This document shows, in pieces, positions 36,365-46,557 of a stretch of DNA of 64,000 nt; the stretch's first letter is position 1, and each line of letters starts with the position of its first letter. The notes under the pieces were generated by a model. The model saw nothing but the letters and a program-made list of their open reading frames with translations. It made no database searches and was not told where the DNA came from. The DNA is from Burkholderia ubonensis (lineage in GTDB: Bacteria > Pseudomonadota > Gammaproteobacteria > Burkholderiales > Burkholderiaceae), in NCBI RefSeq assembly GCF_902833085.1, contig NZ_CADFEB010000006.1, forward strand, positions 248,001 to 312,000. The letters run 5' to 3'. Made by a program: the position numbers and the translations under genes.

Positions 36365-36401
36365 TCACGCGACCCGCAACGTGTCGTGGCGGGTCGCGTG
36401 A
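36365..36401. terminator. Stem-loop between convergent hydrolase and katG
   Basis: A perfect 13-bp stem (TCACGCGACCCGC at 36365-36377 and its complement at 36389-36401) with an 11-base loop lies between the convergent stops. A second, bulged GC hairpin at about 36258-36284 directly follows the hydrolase stop. Together they should end transcription from both sides. Confidence 0.7.
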
Positions 36402-36474
36402 CTTTCATCAGCCGGGAAACGAACGGGCAAGCTGCTTCGGCAGTTCGCCCGCATCCGCATTCCGGCGTCGTCGC

Positions 36475-38682
<2,208 letters not shown>

Positions 38683-38874
38683 AAGCACCTCTGTGTGAGG
38701 ACGTGAAGATGTATCGTCACGCACGCAGGACTCGCCGGGGCCGATCATCACCCGTGCTGCGAGCCGCGCAAACGGACATTTGCACAACGCTTGAGCGTTT
38801 TTTCAGTATGGCTATTTGCCCCCCGCAGGGGGCAGGCGGGTGCCAGGAGGCTGTCCCCTTGACACCCGCGGCTT

Positions 38875-39705
38875 TCAGCTGCGGATAAACGCGAGCAGAT
38901 CGGCGTTGATCGTTTCGGCGTTGGAGGTGGGCATGCCGTGCGGGAAGCCCTTGTAGGTCTTCAGCGTGCTGTTCCTGGCCAGCTTCGCAGACAGGAGGCC
39001 GGAGTCCGCATAAGGGACGATCTGGTCGTCGTCGCCATGCATCACGAGAACCGGGATCGTGGCGCTCTTCAGGTCTTCGGTGAAGTCGGTCTGCGAGAAG
39101 GCGACGATGCCGTCGTAGTGGGCCTTGGCGCTGCCCATCATGCCTTGCCGCCACCAGTTCCAGATGACGCCTTGCGACGGCGTCGCACCGGCGCGGTTGT
39201 AGCCGTAGAAGGGGCCTGCCGGAACGTCGTAATAGAACTGCGCCCGGTTCGCCGCGAGCTGGGCCTGGAGGTTGTCGAACACTTCCTTGGGAAGGCCGCC
39301 CGGGTTGCTCTCGGTCTTGACCATCAGCGGCGGGACCGCGCTGATCAGCACCGCCTTGGAGACGCGGTCCTCCCCATGACGGGCGACGTAATGGATGACT
39401 TCGCCTCCGCCCGTGGAATGGCCGACGTGGATGGCCTTCTGCACGCCGAGGTGCTTGACCACTGCCGCGACGTCGTCGGCATAGTGGTCCATGTCATGAC
39501 CGTCCCAGACCTGGCTGGATCGCCCGTGGCCGCGACGGTCATGCGCAATGACCCGGTAGCCGTGCGACAGGAAAAAGAGCATCTGGGCATCCCAGTCGTC
39601 CGCACTGAGCGGCCAGCCGTGATGGAAGAAGATCACCTGCGCATCGCGCGGACCCCAGTCCTTGTAGAAGATCTCAACGCCATCCTTCGTTGTGACGTAT
39701 CCCAT
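38875..39705 (-). CDS. Cytosolic alpha/beta hydrolase (non-heme chloroperoxidase-like)
   Basis: 276 residues without signal peptide. Motifs: FHHGWPLSADDWD, HDRRGHGRSSQVWDGHDMDHYADD, nucleophile S97 in GHSTGGG, HGDDDQIVPY and FPHGMP. The length is standard for cofactor-free haloperoxidase/perhydrolase esterases such as arylesterases. GGAG lies before the ATG. It is the cytosolic counterpart of the Tat-exported hydrolase at 35.25 kb. A MerR-type promoter on the same strand lies about 340 bases upstream with a small ORF and the 40-bp palindrome between. Confidence 0.92.
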   Translation of the reverse strand: MGYVTTKDGVEIFYKDWGPRDAQVIFFHHGWPLSADDWDAQMLFFLSHGYRVIAHDRRGHGRSSQVWDGHDMDHYADDVAAVVKHLGVQKAIHVGHSTGGGEVIHYVARHGEDRVSKAVLISAVPPLMVKTESNPGGLPKEVFDNLQAQLAANRAQFYYDVPAGPFYGYNRAGATPSQGVIWNWWRQGMMGSAKAHYDGIVAFSQTDFTEDLKSATIPVLVMHGDDDQIVPYADSGLLSAKLARNSTLKTYKGFPHGMPTSNAETINADLLAFIRS

Positions 39706-39810
39706 GGTCTGTACTCCTGTTCAATATGTAAGTTGAAAATTCAGTGACGTGCTCGATGATCGTGGCTGCTCGGTAAGGTTCGGCTCCTTTCATGATGGTG
39801 ACGATCGAGA

Positions 39811-39850
39811 CGGCAACGTGGCTGGAGACATGTCTCCAGCCACGTTGCCG
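39811..39850. repeat. Perfect 40-bp palindrome without spacer
   Basis: CGGCAACGTGGCTGGAGACA is followed at once by its exact reverse complement. The 20-base arms pair completely with no loop, and the symmetry stops at both ends. It lies in the leader between a MerR-type promoter and the cytosolic hydrolase gene. No T run follows, so it is not a standard terminator. It could be an operator, an RNA stem in the leader, or an insertion or recombination site. Confidence 0.85.
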
Positions 39851-39879
39851 GTGATACGCAGGCCGGCGTCACCATTTGC

Positions 39880-40038
39880 TCAGGCCTGGTGGAGACGCAT
39901 CATCCTCCCGGACCGGGCCAAGTCCGTGTTTACGATGCTCTCCTTCGGATAGGCTTTGTTGAGACAATTTGAAATGTTCGAGCGGTCAGGGAACGTTTGC
40001 TTGTCGAACAAATCCATTGTGTTGCCTCGCGTAGCCAT
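39880..40038 (-). CDS. Possible 52-residue ORF in the hydrolase leader
   Basis: Reads MATRGNTMDLFDKQTFPDRS and continues to a TGA at 39880. It begins seven bases after the -10 of the leftward MerR-type promoter, so initiation may instead be at the inner ATG (40017). It has an ordinary residue mix and low GC, and I recognise no family. It may be a leader peptide or the beginning of a gene truncated at the 40-bp palindrome just downstream. Confidence 0.3.
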   Translation of the reverse strand: MATRGNTMDLFDKQTFPDRSNISNCLNKAYPKESIVNTDLARSGRMMRLHQA

Positions 40039-40044
40039 GGGACA

Positions 40045-40075
40045 ACTCTAGGATTAAAGTCAACGTTAATGTCAA
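40045..40075 (-). promoter_or_regulatory. MerR-type promoter facing the cytosolic hydrolase
   Basis: Read on the minus strand: TTGACA (40075-40070), 19-base spacer, TAGAGT (40050-40045). The spacer contains ATTAA-N8-TTAAT. It sits 20 bases from the start of the divergent MerR gene, the usual place for a MerR operator, so the regulator probably controls both directions from here. Confidence 0.75.
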
Positions 40076-40094
40076 TGGTTTTTTGGGGTGTAGT

Positions 40095-40544
40095 GTGAGA
40101 ATTGGAGAGTTGGCGAAGCTCAGCGGCCTGACGGCCTCCCGTATCCGTTTTTACGAGGCGGCCGGATTGATCAGGGTGGTGGAGCGCAAGGCGAATGGCT
40201 ATCGCGAGTACCCTCCGGAGGCGGCGGCGATCCTGGGGATCATTTCCATCGCCCAGAATGCGGGGTTCACGCTCGAGCAGATCCGGCAACTGCTGCCGGT
40301 CGGGCCGGGCGCCTGGCATCATGACGCGCTGCTGGATGCCCTCAAGCAGAAGGTGGCCGAAATCGAGAACCTTCAAAAGCGCCTCGTGCAGAACCGGGCG
40401 CAACTGCTCGTCGCGATCGAGAGCATCGAGAACAGGCCTGACGGAATCAATTGCACCGATAACAAGAAGCGCGTGCTGGACCGCCTCCGCGAAGCAGCGG
40501 GCGCGTCGGCACTGGACAAGCTGGACGGCTCCGACCTCGGCTGA
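40095..40544 (+). CDS. MerR-family regulator with a single cysteine (copy 1)
   Basis: 149 residues from GTG 40095. The N-terminal winged helix (MRIGELAKLSGLTASRIRFYEAAGLI) and the conserved RxxNGYR turn are typical MerR; a dimerisation helix follows (about 75-112). The only cysteine is C120 in the C-terminal tail (DGINCTDN). It lacks the metal-binding cysteines of MerR/CueR and the four-cysteine cluster of SoxR. The earlier TTG start would add four residues before the canonical N-terminus. It is divergent from the hydrolase promoter it probably controls. Copy 2, at 44.5 kb, has its only cysteine at the same position. Confidence 0.9.
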   Translation: MRIGELAKLSGLTASRIRFYEAAGLIRVVERKANGYREYPPEAAAILGIISIAQNAGFTLEQIRQLLPVGPGAWHHDALLDALKQKVAEIENLQKRLVQNRAQLLVAIESIENRPDGINCTDNKKRVLDRLREAAGASALDKLDGSDLG

Positions 40545-40754
40545 TCGTCATGTCAGCCCGGAAAACCCGCTGGGCTGCGAGAACACCTGCATGCTCGATG
40601 CAGGCAGAACATCGACCGGGACATCCGTTCCCGGTTCTCCAATGATTCGGCTACAGGCCCTGTCTGACGCGCCCGGATTGTCCAATGCGGCCGAGGATGC
40701 GTGCACATGCCCGGCCGTAACGGAGGCCAACCGTACCGATTCGTATCAGAGTGC

Positions 40755-40785
40755 TTGACCTTAAAGTCATATTCAATCTTAGAGT
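40755..40785 (+). promoter_or_regulatory. MerR-type promoter before the decarboxylase-like operon
   Basis: TTGACC (40755-40760), 19-base spacer, TAGAGT (40780-40785), 75 bases before the acetoacetate-decarboxylase-like start. The last part of the spacer (TTCAATC) matches the promoter at 34.18 kb. The rest of the gap 40545-40754 holds no gene that I can support. Confidence 0.72.
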
Positions 40786-40860
40786 GGTTGCTGCTGGCTG
40801 TTCATCGGCATGCCTTTGGGGGCTGCCCGCCGGTTCAATCACCGAGAAAGGTCAACGAAT

Positions 40861-41772
40861 ATGGATAAGCGGTTTACACAGGTCGAATTCGGGACACACA
40901 AGGTCGAAGTGCCTGCGGGCGGATACTACGACCGTTTCCGGATGAATCCGAACCTCGATGAGGTGGCACGGGATCCTGCCGCGGGCAATATCGATTTCTT
41001 CCGAAGGATTCCAAAGCAACTGGTGTCATCGAGAGTCGGCCCGACCTGGGCGCCGAACTTCTACTACCGCTCCAGCAATATTCAACTGCTGTTTCTTGCG
41101 CCTCTCGCCCGGTTGCGGGCGATGCTGCCGATGCCGCTCGAGCCGCTGCGCGCGTTTACGGGCTACGGGCTGGTGGCGCTGACCTTTTTCTCATATTCGG
41201 TTTGCGATAACGACCCCTACGACGAAGTGTCCGTTGCCGTGGTGATCCGTCGGCCGGGTGCACGGGGATCCCATACGCTGGAACTGCTCAATTCCATGCG
41301 ACGCCGAAGCTTCTTCGCGCATGTGCTCGCGCTGCCCGTCACCACCGAAATCGCGCGGGTGCGTGGCGTGCATGGCTATCAGTTGCCGAAGTGGCGCACC
41401 GACATCGACGTGAACATCGGCGCCGACGTGAAGGCCAGCATCGCCGGCCCCGGCGGCAAGCCGGACTTGACCCTGAGTGCGCCGCTGCCGGCCTTGCGCA
41501 ATGTCGCGCCCCAGTCCCATATGGGGACGACGACCATGATCAACCGGATCGACGGGGAATGGCACCAGACCTCGGTGCAGACCAACATGTTGTCGTTCGC
41601 CCAGCGCCTCTTTCCTCGAGACGTCAAGCTGTCGCGCCATGGCGGCCCGCTGAGTCAATTGCTCGACGGGCTGGGCGCTTCCACCATGGTCCGCCTGGAC
41701 GTGGTCAAGGACGCGCAACTGGTCCTGAATCTGCCGACGCGGTTGAAGACTTTCGATTGTGCCGATGCGTGA
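40861..41772 (+). CDS. Acetoacetate decarboxylase (ADC) superfamily protein
   Basis: 303 residues. The central part (GYGLVALTFFSYSVCDNDPYDEVSVAVVIRRPG, then VHGYQLPKWRTDIDV) follows the ADC superfamily pattern; K177 in LPKW sits where the Schiff-base lysine region of acetoacetate decarboxylase falls. Many ADC-like proteins are hydratases or aldolases rather than decarboxylases, so the reaction is open. The N-terminal 45 residues are not conserved in style. It is the first gene behind a MerR-type promoter and precedes a phosphotransferase, histidine phosphatase, SDR and MerR gene on the same strand. Confidence 0.62.
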   Translation: MDKRFTQVEFGTHKVEVPAGGYYDRFRMNPNLDEVARDPAAGNIDFFRRIPKQLVSSRVGPTWAPNFYYRSSNIQLLFLAPLARLRAMLPMPLEPLRAFTGYGLVALTFFSYSVCDNDPYDEVSVAVVIRRPGARGSHTLELLNSMRRRSFFAHVLALPVTTEIARVRGVHGYQLPKWRTDIDVNIGADVKASIAGPGGKPDLTLSAPLPALRNVAPQSHMGTTTMINRIDGEWHQTSVQTNMLSFAQRLFPRDVKLSRHGGPLSQLLDGLGASTMVRLDVVKDAQLVLNLPTRLKTFDCADA

Positions 41773-41911
41773 TCGAGGAACGCCGTCTGGCTGACGGCCA
41801 TCGGTCGCGAGACGTAACGCAGGGTTCGACAAACGGGCTCGATGAATTTGAAAAAAAAAGCGGAATTGCCAGGATGTCGCTGGCGATACGCGGATATTGG
41901 AGAAGCCAAGC

Positions 41912-42985
41912 ATGACAGTCATGGATCAAGGGGGAACGGTCCGCCCGGGCGAAGAGCTTGACGTAGAGGCTGTCGATCGATGGCTCAAGGCGCAGGACAG
42001 CAGCCTGTCCGGGCAGCCCAGGATCACCCAGTATTCTGGTGGCGCTTCGAACTGGACCTACCGGCTCGAGTACGGAAACCGCGACCTCGTGCTGCGGCGT
42101 CCGCCAGCAGGGACCAAGGCGGCAGGCGCGCACGACATGGCGCGCGAATACTCGATTCAGAAAAGTCTCAAGCCGGCATACCCAATGGTGCCTGACGCCG
42201 TTGCACTGTGTCAGGACCATTCAGTGATCGGCTGCGACTTCTATGTGATGGAGCGCGTCGCCGGGATCATCCCGCGCGCGAACCTGCCCCGAGAGCTCAA
42301 TTTCACAGCGCCACGCGTGCGTGAACTGTGCCTGAACGTGCTGGACCAGCTAATCGCCCTTCACCAGACGGATTACCAGGCGGCCGGGCTCGGTTCGCTG
42401 GGCAAGGGGGCCGGCTACTGCAAGCGTCAAGTCGACGGATGGGATAGCCGCTACGAGAAAAGCCTGACCTGGAACGTACCGCGCTTTCGGAGCGTGCGTG
42501 CGTGGCTGAGGGCAAACACGCCGGAGGACAGTCGTACCTGCATCATCCATAACGACTGGCGCTTCGACAACGTCGTATTGTCCGCTCAGGAACCCACTCA
42601 GGTGATCGGCGTGCTGGATTGGGAGCTTGCCACGCTGGGCGATCCGCTCATGGACCTCGGCGCCATGCTGGCCTACTGGATACAAGCCGACGACAACTTC
42701 CTGATGCGTGCGGCGCGACGTCAACCGACCCATTTGCCGGGCATGCTGACGCGCAGGGAAGTGGTCGACTACTACTTCCGCAAGACCGGCCTCAGGGTCG
42801 ACAACTGGGTGTTCTACGAAGTCTTCGGACTGTTCCGGCTGGCGGTCATCATTCAACAGATCTACTACCGCTATCACCACAAGCAAACGAACAATCCGGC
42901 ATTCAAGCATTTCTGGCTGATGGTTCATGCACTCCATCGACGCTGTCGGCAACTGATCCGCCAGGGCAACGGAGCTCGATCATGA
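41912..42985 (+). CDS. Phosphotransferase family protein (APH/ACAD10-like kinase fold)
   Basis: 357 residues. Kinase-fold marks: the nucleotide loop YSGGASNWTYRLEYG, ion-pair region LVLRRPP, catalytic loop IHNDWRFDNVVL (Asp in HND) and metal motif VLDWELATLGDPLMDL. This branch, related to the N-terminal kinase part of ACAD10/11, phosphorylates small hydroxylated acyl compounds rather than aminoglycosides. ATG 41912 follows GGAGAAG. Its stop overlaps the next start by four bases (ATGA), showing coupling to the histidine phosphatase. Confidence 0.88.
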   Translation: MTVMDQGGTVRPGEELDVEAVDRWLKAQDSSLSGQPRITQYSGGASNWTYRLEYGNRDLVLRRPPAGTKAAGAHDMAREYSIQKSLKPAYPMVPDAVALCQDHSVIGCDFYVMERVAGIIPRANLPRELNFTAPRVRELCLNVLDQLIALHQTDYQAAGLGSLGKGAGYCKRQVDGWDSRYEKSLTWNVPRFRSVRAWLRANTPEDSRTCIIHNDWRFDNVVLSAQEPTQVIGVLDWELATLGDPLMDLGAMLAYWIQADDNFLMRAARRQPTHLPGMLTRREVVDYYFRKTGLRVDNWVFYEVFGLFRLAVIIQQIYYRYHHKQTNNPAFKHFWLMVHALHRRCRQLIRQGNGARS

Positions 42986-43677
42986 CGCGCGTCATTCTGG
43001 TGCGTCATGGTCAGGCTTCTTTCGGCGCCGCCGACTACGACTGTCTCTCCGCCAAGGGACTCGAGCAGGCCGAGCATCTCGGCAAGGTACTGCGCGAGCG
43101 CGGCGAAACGATCGACGCGCTCTGGTCCGGAACGCTCCAACGTCACCGGCAAACTGCGGAAGGGTTGCTCAAGGGCGCCAATTGGGCGCCTGAGCAGCAC
43201 TGTCTTGCAGGTTTCGACGAGTTCGACCACCAGCAGGTGATCGTCCGTTACGAGCCTCGCTATACCGACCACAAGGTGATGATGAGCGAGCTCGCCGCCG
43301 CAAATAACCCGCGAGATGCGTTTTTCAGCATGTTTGGCGCGGCGCTGGCGCGTTGGTACGGTGGCACTGCCGACGAAGACTACGACGAGCCGTGGTGCCG
43401 GTTCCAGTCGCGCTGCCTGGCCGCATTGGAGCAGGTGCTGAACCGGGCAGGGCCGGACGAGACGCATCTGGTGGTGACCTCGGGCGGGGTGATCGCGGTG
43501 ATTGCTCAGGCAATGCTCGGCCTTGGCGATGCGGCCGCGATGCAGGTCAACTGGACGTTGGCCAATGCCGGCATGACGGCAATACAGGCGAGCGGTCAGC
43601 ACAAACGCCGGCTCATGACCCTTAACGAGTATTCGCACTTTCACGGCGACTGTCAGCATCTGCTGACTTGGCGCTGA
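42982..43677 (+). CDS. Histidine phosphatase family protein
   Basis: 231 residues. The N-terminal VILVRHGQASFG (R8, H9) is the phosphohistidine motif; LWSGTLQRHRQTAEGLL supplies the second Arg and VVTSGGVIAVIAQAML the position of the second His, where the usual His is replaced by Ser-Gly-Gly. It shares a 4-base overlap with the kinase-fold gene, so the pair may phosphorylate and dephosphorylate one small molecule. Confidence 0.88.
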   Translation: MTRVILVRHGQASFGAADYDCLSAKGLEQAEHLGKVLRERGETIDALWSGTLQRHRQTAEGLLKGANWAPEQHCLAGFDEFDHQQVIVRYEPRYTDHKVMMSELAAANNPRDAFFSMFGAALARWYGGTADEDYDEPWCRFQSRCLAALEQVLNRAGPDETHLVVTSGGVIAVIAQAMLGLGDAAAMQVNWTLANAGMTAIQASGQHKRRLMTLNEYSHFHGDCQHLLTWR

Positions 43678-43701
43678 AGGACCGAACCGGACGAGATCGA
43701 A

Positions 43702-44454
43702 ATGAAACAGCAATCCAAGACTGTCCTGATTACCGGTGCCAGTTCGGGGCTGGGAGCCGGCATGGCCCGGAAATTCGCCGCGCGCGGCTACAACCTTGCG
43801 CTCTGTGCGCGACGCACTGAACGACTTCAGGAACTGGAGGCGGAGCTATGCGGAACGTTCGGCGTACGCGTTGAGGTCAGGGCGCTCGACGTCAATGAGC
43901 ACGACCAGGTGTTCGCCATATTCGACGAGTTCGCGCGGATGTTCGGTCGGCTCGACCGGATCGTCGTCAATGCCGGGATTGGTGAAGGGCGACGCATCGG
44001 CACCGGCCATTTCACCACCAACCTGCGAACCGCCGAAACCAACTTCATAGCGGCGCTTGCACAATGCGAAGCGGCGGTGGGGATTTTCCGAAAACAGAAC
44101 AGCGGGCATCTGGTGGTCATCTCCTCCATGAGTGCAAAGCGCGGCCTGCCCAGGCACCTGACTACCTATGCGGCAAGCAAGGCAGCAGTGGCTCACCTTG
44201 CCGAAGGCATTCGCGCGGAGTTGCTGAATACCCCGATAAAGGTCAGCACGCTGTTTCCCGGTTATATCCGCACGGAACTCAACGCAGGGGCGAAGAAATT
44301 GCCTTTCGAGATCCGTGAGGATCTCGGCTGTCACTACATGGTAAAGACCATCGAGCGCGAACCGGACGAGGCCTGTGTTCCTGGCTTGCCGTGGGCATTC
44401 GTGGGCGTGCTGATGCAAACGCTGCCGTTACGCTGGGTGGCACGCTTCAACTAA
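43702..44454 (+). CDS. Short-chain dehydrogenase/reductase
   Basis: 250 residues. Cofactor motif TGASSGLGAG (residues 11-20), structural VVNAG (88-92), and active site with S142 region, Y156 and K160 in TYAASKAA. ALCARRTERL after strand 2 favours NADP(H). It lies 24 bases after the histidine phosphatase and 34 before the MerR gene, in one operon. It probably reduces a carbonyl compound. Confidence 0.9.
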   Translation: MKQQSKTVLITGASSGLGAGMARKFAARGYNLALCARRTERLQELEAELCGTFGVRVEVRALDVNEHDQVFAIFDEFARMFGRLDRIVVNAGIGEGRRIGTGHFTTNLRTAETNFIAALAQCEAAVGIFRKQNSGHLVVISSMSAKRGLPRHLTTYAASKAAVAHLAEGIRAELLNTPIKVSTLFPGYIRTELNAGAKKLPFEIREDLGCHYMVKTIEREPDEACVPGLPWAFVGVLMQTLPLRWVARFN

Positions 44455-44488
44455 GGGGTTTACGGCAAATCGAACGGACATCGAGAAC

Positions 44489-44950
44489 ATGAAGATAGGG
44501 GAACTGGCGGAGCGCACTGGCCTTACCCCTTCGCGCATCCGCTTCTACGAACGCATCGGCCTGTTGACGGTGGTCGAACGCCAGCCAAACGGCTATCGAA
44601 TCTATCCGCCAGAAGCCGTGCTGGTGCTCGGACTGGTCGCGACGGCACAGAAGGCGGGCTTCAGCCTCGACGAGATCCGCATGCTGCTGCCGCCTGACCT
44701 CGCGCAGTGGCAGCATGGCCCGCTGCTCGAAACGCTCCGCCGCAAGGTGCGGGACATCGAGGAAATGGAGGCGCGGCTTGCGCAGAGCAAGGTGCACCTC
44801 GTGTCGCTGATGGCGGAGATCGAGGCCAAGCCGGAGAAAATCGACTGCGCCGCCAACGCGACCCGCGTGTTGTCGCGGATGAGGCGGGGGGCGAAGGACG
44901 ACTCAGCCCCGGCGACCGGCGTCGTCAAGGGAGGCCGGCGCCGCTCGTAG
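44489..44950 (+). CDS. MerR-family regulator with a single cysteine (copy 2)
   Basis: 153 residues. MKIGELAERTGLTPSRIRFYERIGLL and PNGYRIYPPEA form the winged helix. It aligns without gaps with copy 1 over 120 residues, ending with C120 (EKIDCAAN), its only cysteine. The Arg/Lys-rich tail (VVKGGRRRS) is specific to this copy. It is the last gene of the decarboxylase-like/kinase/phosphatase/SDR operon and therefore probably regulates it from the promoter at 40.75 kb. Confidence 0.92.
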   Translation: MKIGELAERTGLTPSRIRFYERIGLLTVVERQPNGYRIYPPEAVLVLGLVATAQKAGFSLDEIRMLLPPDLAQWQHGPLLETLRRKVRDIEEMEARLAQSKVHLVSLMAEIEAKPEKIDCAANATRVLSRMRRGAKDDSAPATGVVKGGRRRS

Positions 44951-44987
44951 GCAGTATGCATGCCGCAATGTAAAGGCTGGCCTGCCG

Positions 44988-45671
44988 TCATAGCAGCGCC
45001 GCGACCTGCTCGGCTGTCGCTTTCGCGGATTGCGGATTCTGGCCGGTCACCAGGCGGCCATCCGTAACGACCTTCGACGTGAACGGCAGCAACGCTTTCT
45101 CGTAGCGTGCGCCGCGTCGCACCATCTCCTGCTCCGCGTTGTAGGGCACCTTCTTTGCGACCCCGGCCAGCACTTCCTCCACCCACGAATAGCCGGTGAC
45201 CCGGCGGCCGGCAACCAGCAGCGTGCCGTCGGTCAGCTTCGTGTTCAGCAGGCCGCAATAGCCGTGGCAGACGGACGACACGATCCCGCCGCGCTCGTAG
45301 ATGTCGCGCGTGAGCCGTTGCAGCCCCGCGTCGTCGGGAAAGTCCCACATGACGGCGTGCCCGCCCGTGAAATAGATCGCGTCGAAGTCCGCCGGATCAA
45401 TCTGGTCGGGCCGGGCAGTGGTCGCCAAGAGCTGCTGGCGGTCCTTGTCGTTCAGCCACTCCTTCACGGACGCATCGGCAAGCGGCCATTTCAGGGAGCG
45501 GGGTTCCAGGGGGGATGCGCCGCCCTTGGGACTGACGAGGCGCTGGTCATACCCCTTCCCGGCGAAGACGTGCCAGGCATGGGTCAACTCCGACAGCCAC
45601 AGGCCGGTTGGCTCGGACTGGTCCGCATAATTGGCGACATTGCTGACGACGTGAAGTATGCGTTTGGTCAT
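44988..45671 (-). CDS. Cytosolic DJ-1/PfpI family protein
   Basis: 227 residues, no signal peptide. Nucleophile elbow SSVCHGYCGLL (C135, H136), E28 in TGLWLSELTHAW, and YFTGGHAVMWDFPDD. It is close to the exported DJ-1 protein at 34.3 kb. The start at 45671 follows AGGAGG; the longer frame reading is not supported. A MerR-type promoter lies about 107 bases upstream. It is expected to act as a chaperone or a glutathione-independent glyoxalase on reactive carbonyls. Confidence 0.92.
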   Translation of the reverse strand: MTKRILHVVSNVANYADQSEPTGLWLSELTHAWHVFAGKGYDQRLVSPKGGASPLEPRSLKWPLADASVKEWLNDKDRQQLLATTARPDQIDPADFDAIYFTGGHAVMWDFPDDAGLQRLTRDIYERGGIVSSVCHGYCGLLNTKLTDGTLLVAGRRVTGYSWVEEVLAGVAKKVPYNAEQEMVRRGARYEKALLPFTSKVVTDGRLVTGQNPQSAKATAEQVAALL

Positions 45672-45777
45672 GTTGGACACCTCCTCTTCATCGGCCACGG
45701 GCGGCAGTCGTGGACATGCCGCCTTTTGTCTGATTGCGGAAAACATACCCATGGCCGCGATACGCTTGCCATGTCCA

Positions 45778-45808
45778 ACCATAACCTTCAAGTGAAGTCC
45801 AAGGTCAA
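45778..45808 (-). promoter_or_regulatory. MerR-type promoter before cytosolic DJ-1
   Basis: On the minus strand: TTGACC (45808-45803), 19-base spacer, TATGGT (45783-45778). A dyad ACCTT...AAGGT lies across the spacer. The -35 hexamer overlaps the TGA stop of the TetR gene (45805-45807), so the two are tightly packed. The spacer differs from the other three promoters, so it may answer to a different MerR protein. Confidence 0.72.
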
Positions 45809-46452
45809 GGTCTTTTTACCTGCCTTTGCGTGGGCCGCGCCTCGTCCAGCACCAGCCCATCCAGCAGCGTCGTCAGCGCATCCTCGATAGCGTGATCACC
45901 CACCTTCGCCGGCACCAGCCGGCCGTCGATCGCGAGCATCGTCAGGCCGTGCAGATGCGCCCAGCAGGCGGTCGCCTGACCCAGCGCCGAGCGCCGGCGG
46001 ATCGTGCCCTCGCTCTGGCCTCGCTCCAGGACGTCGATCACCAGCAGGAAGGGGGCCTGCGCGCGCGGATCGAGGTGGATGTCCGACGGCTCCCCGGCAT
46101 CCGCCGCGAACATCAGGCGATACAGGTCCGGGCGCCTGGCGCCGAAGTCCAGGTGCGCATAAGCCAGTGCCATCAAGTTCACGGGCGCATCCAGCGCGGG
46201 ATCGAGCGCCGCGTCCAGTTCGTCGCGCAGGCGGTCGAACCCGATCAGCGCCAGCTCGCGCAGCAATGCGGCCTTGTCCGGGAAATGCCGGTAGGGCGCC
46301 GAGTGGCTGACATTCGCCCGCCGGGCAATTTCGCGCAGCGTGAATTGCCAGCCCTGCTGCTCCTGCAACGTGTCGAGGGCCGTTTCGATGATCACGCGCC
46401 GCAAGTCGCCGTGGTGATACGGCTTCTGCTCGGCGAGCGCTTCCGACGTCAT
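45805..46452 (-). CDS. TetR/AcrR-family repressor
   Basis: 215 residues. N-terminal helix-turn-helix: HHGDLRRVIIETALDTLQ and FTLREIARRANVSHSAPYRHFPDKAALLREL. The C-terminal region (LMALAYAHLDFGARRPDLYRLMF) belongs to the WHG-type ligand domain. Start 46452 follows GGGAGC. It is divergent from the aldehyde dehydrogenase gene and probably represses it. Confidence 0.92.
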   Translation of the reverse strand: MTSEALAEQKPYHHGDLRRVIIETALDTLQEQQGWQFTLREIARRANVSHSAPYRHFPDKAALLRELALIGFDRLRDELDAALDPALDAPVNLMALAYAHLDFGARRPDLYRLMFAADAGEPSDIHLDPRAQAPFLLVIDVLERGQSEGTIRRRSALGQATACWAHLHGLTMLAIDGRLVPAKVGDHAIEDALTTLLDGLVLDEARPTQRQVKRP

Positions 46453-46473
46453 TTCATTTGCTCCCAATCGATG

Positions 46474-46503
46474 TTGACAGGGAACACATTGTGCTCCTAT
46501 CAT
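46474..46503 (+). promoter_or_regulatory. Sigma-70 promoter candidate for the aldehyde dehydrogenase
   Basis: TTGACA (46474-46479), 18-base spacer, TATCAT (46498-46503), in the 105-base gap between the divergent TetR and aldehyde dehydrogenase genes. TetR binding over it would repress both. Confidence 0.5.
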
Positions 46504-46557
46504 CGCCACGTATCAAGTTGACGGTGTCTACATTGCAATTACCTCATGAGGTGCAAG

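Noticed and set aside
38786..38803. AACGCT-TG-AGCGTT followed by a T run as terminator
   Set aside because: The stem would need a 2-base loop and no rightward gene precedes it; more likely a chance palindrome or an operator upstream of katG.
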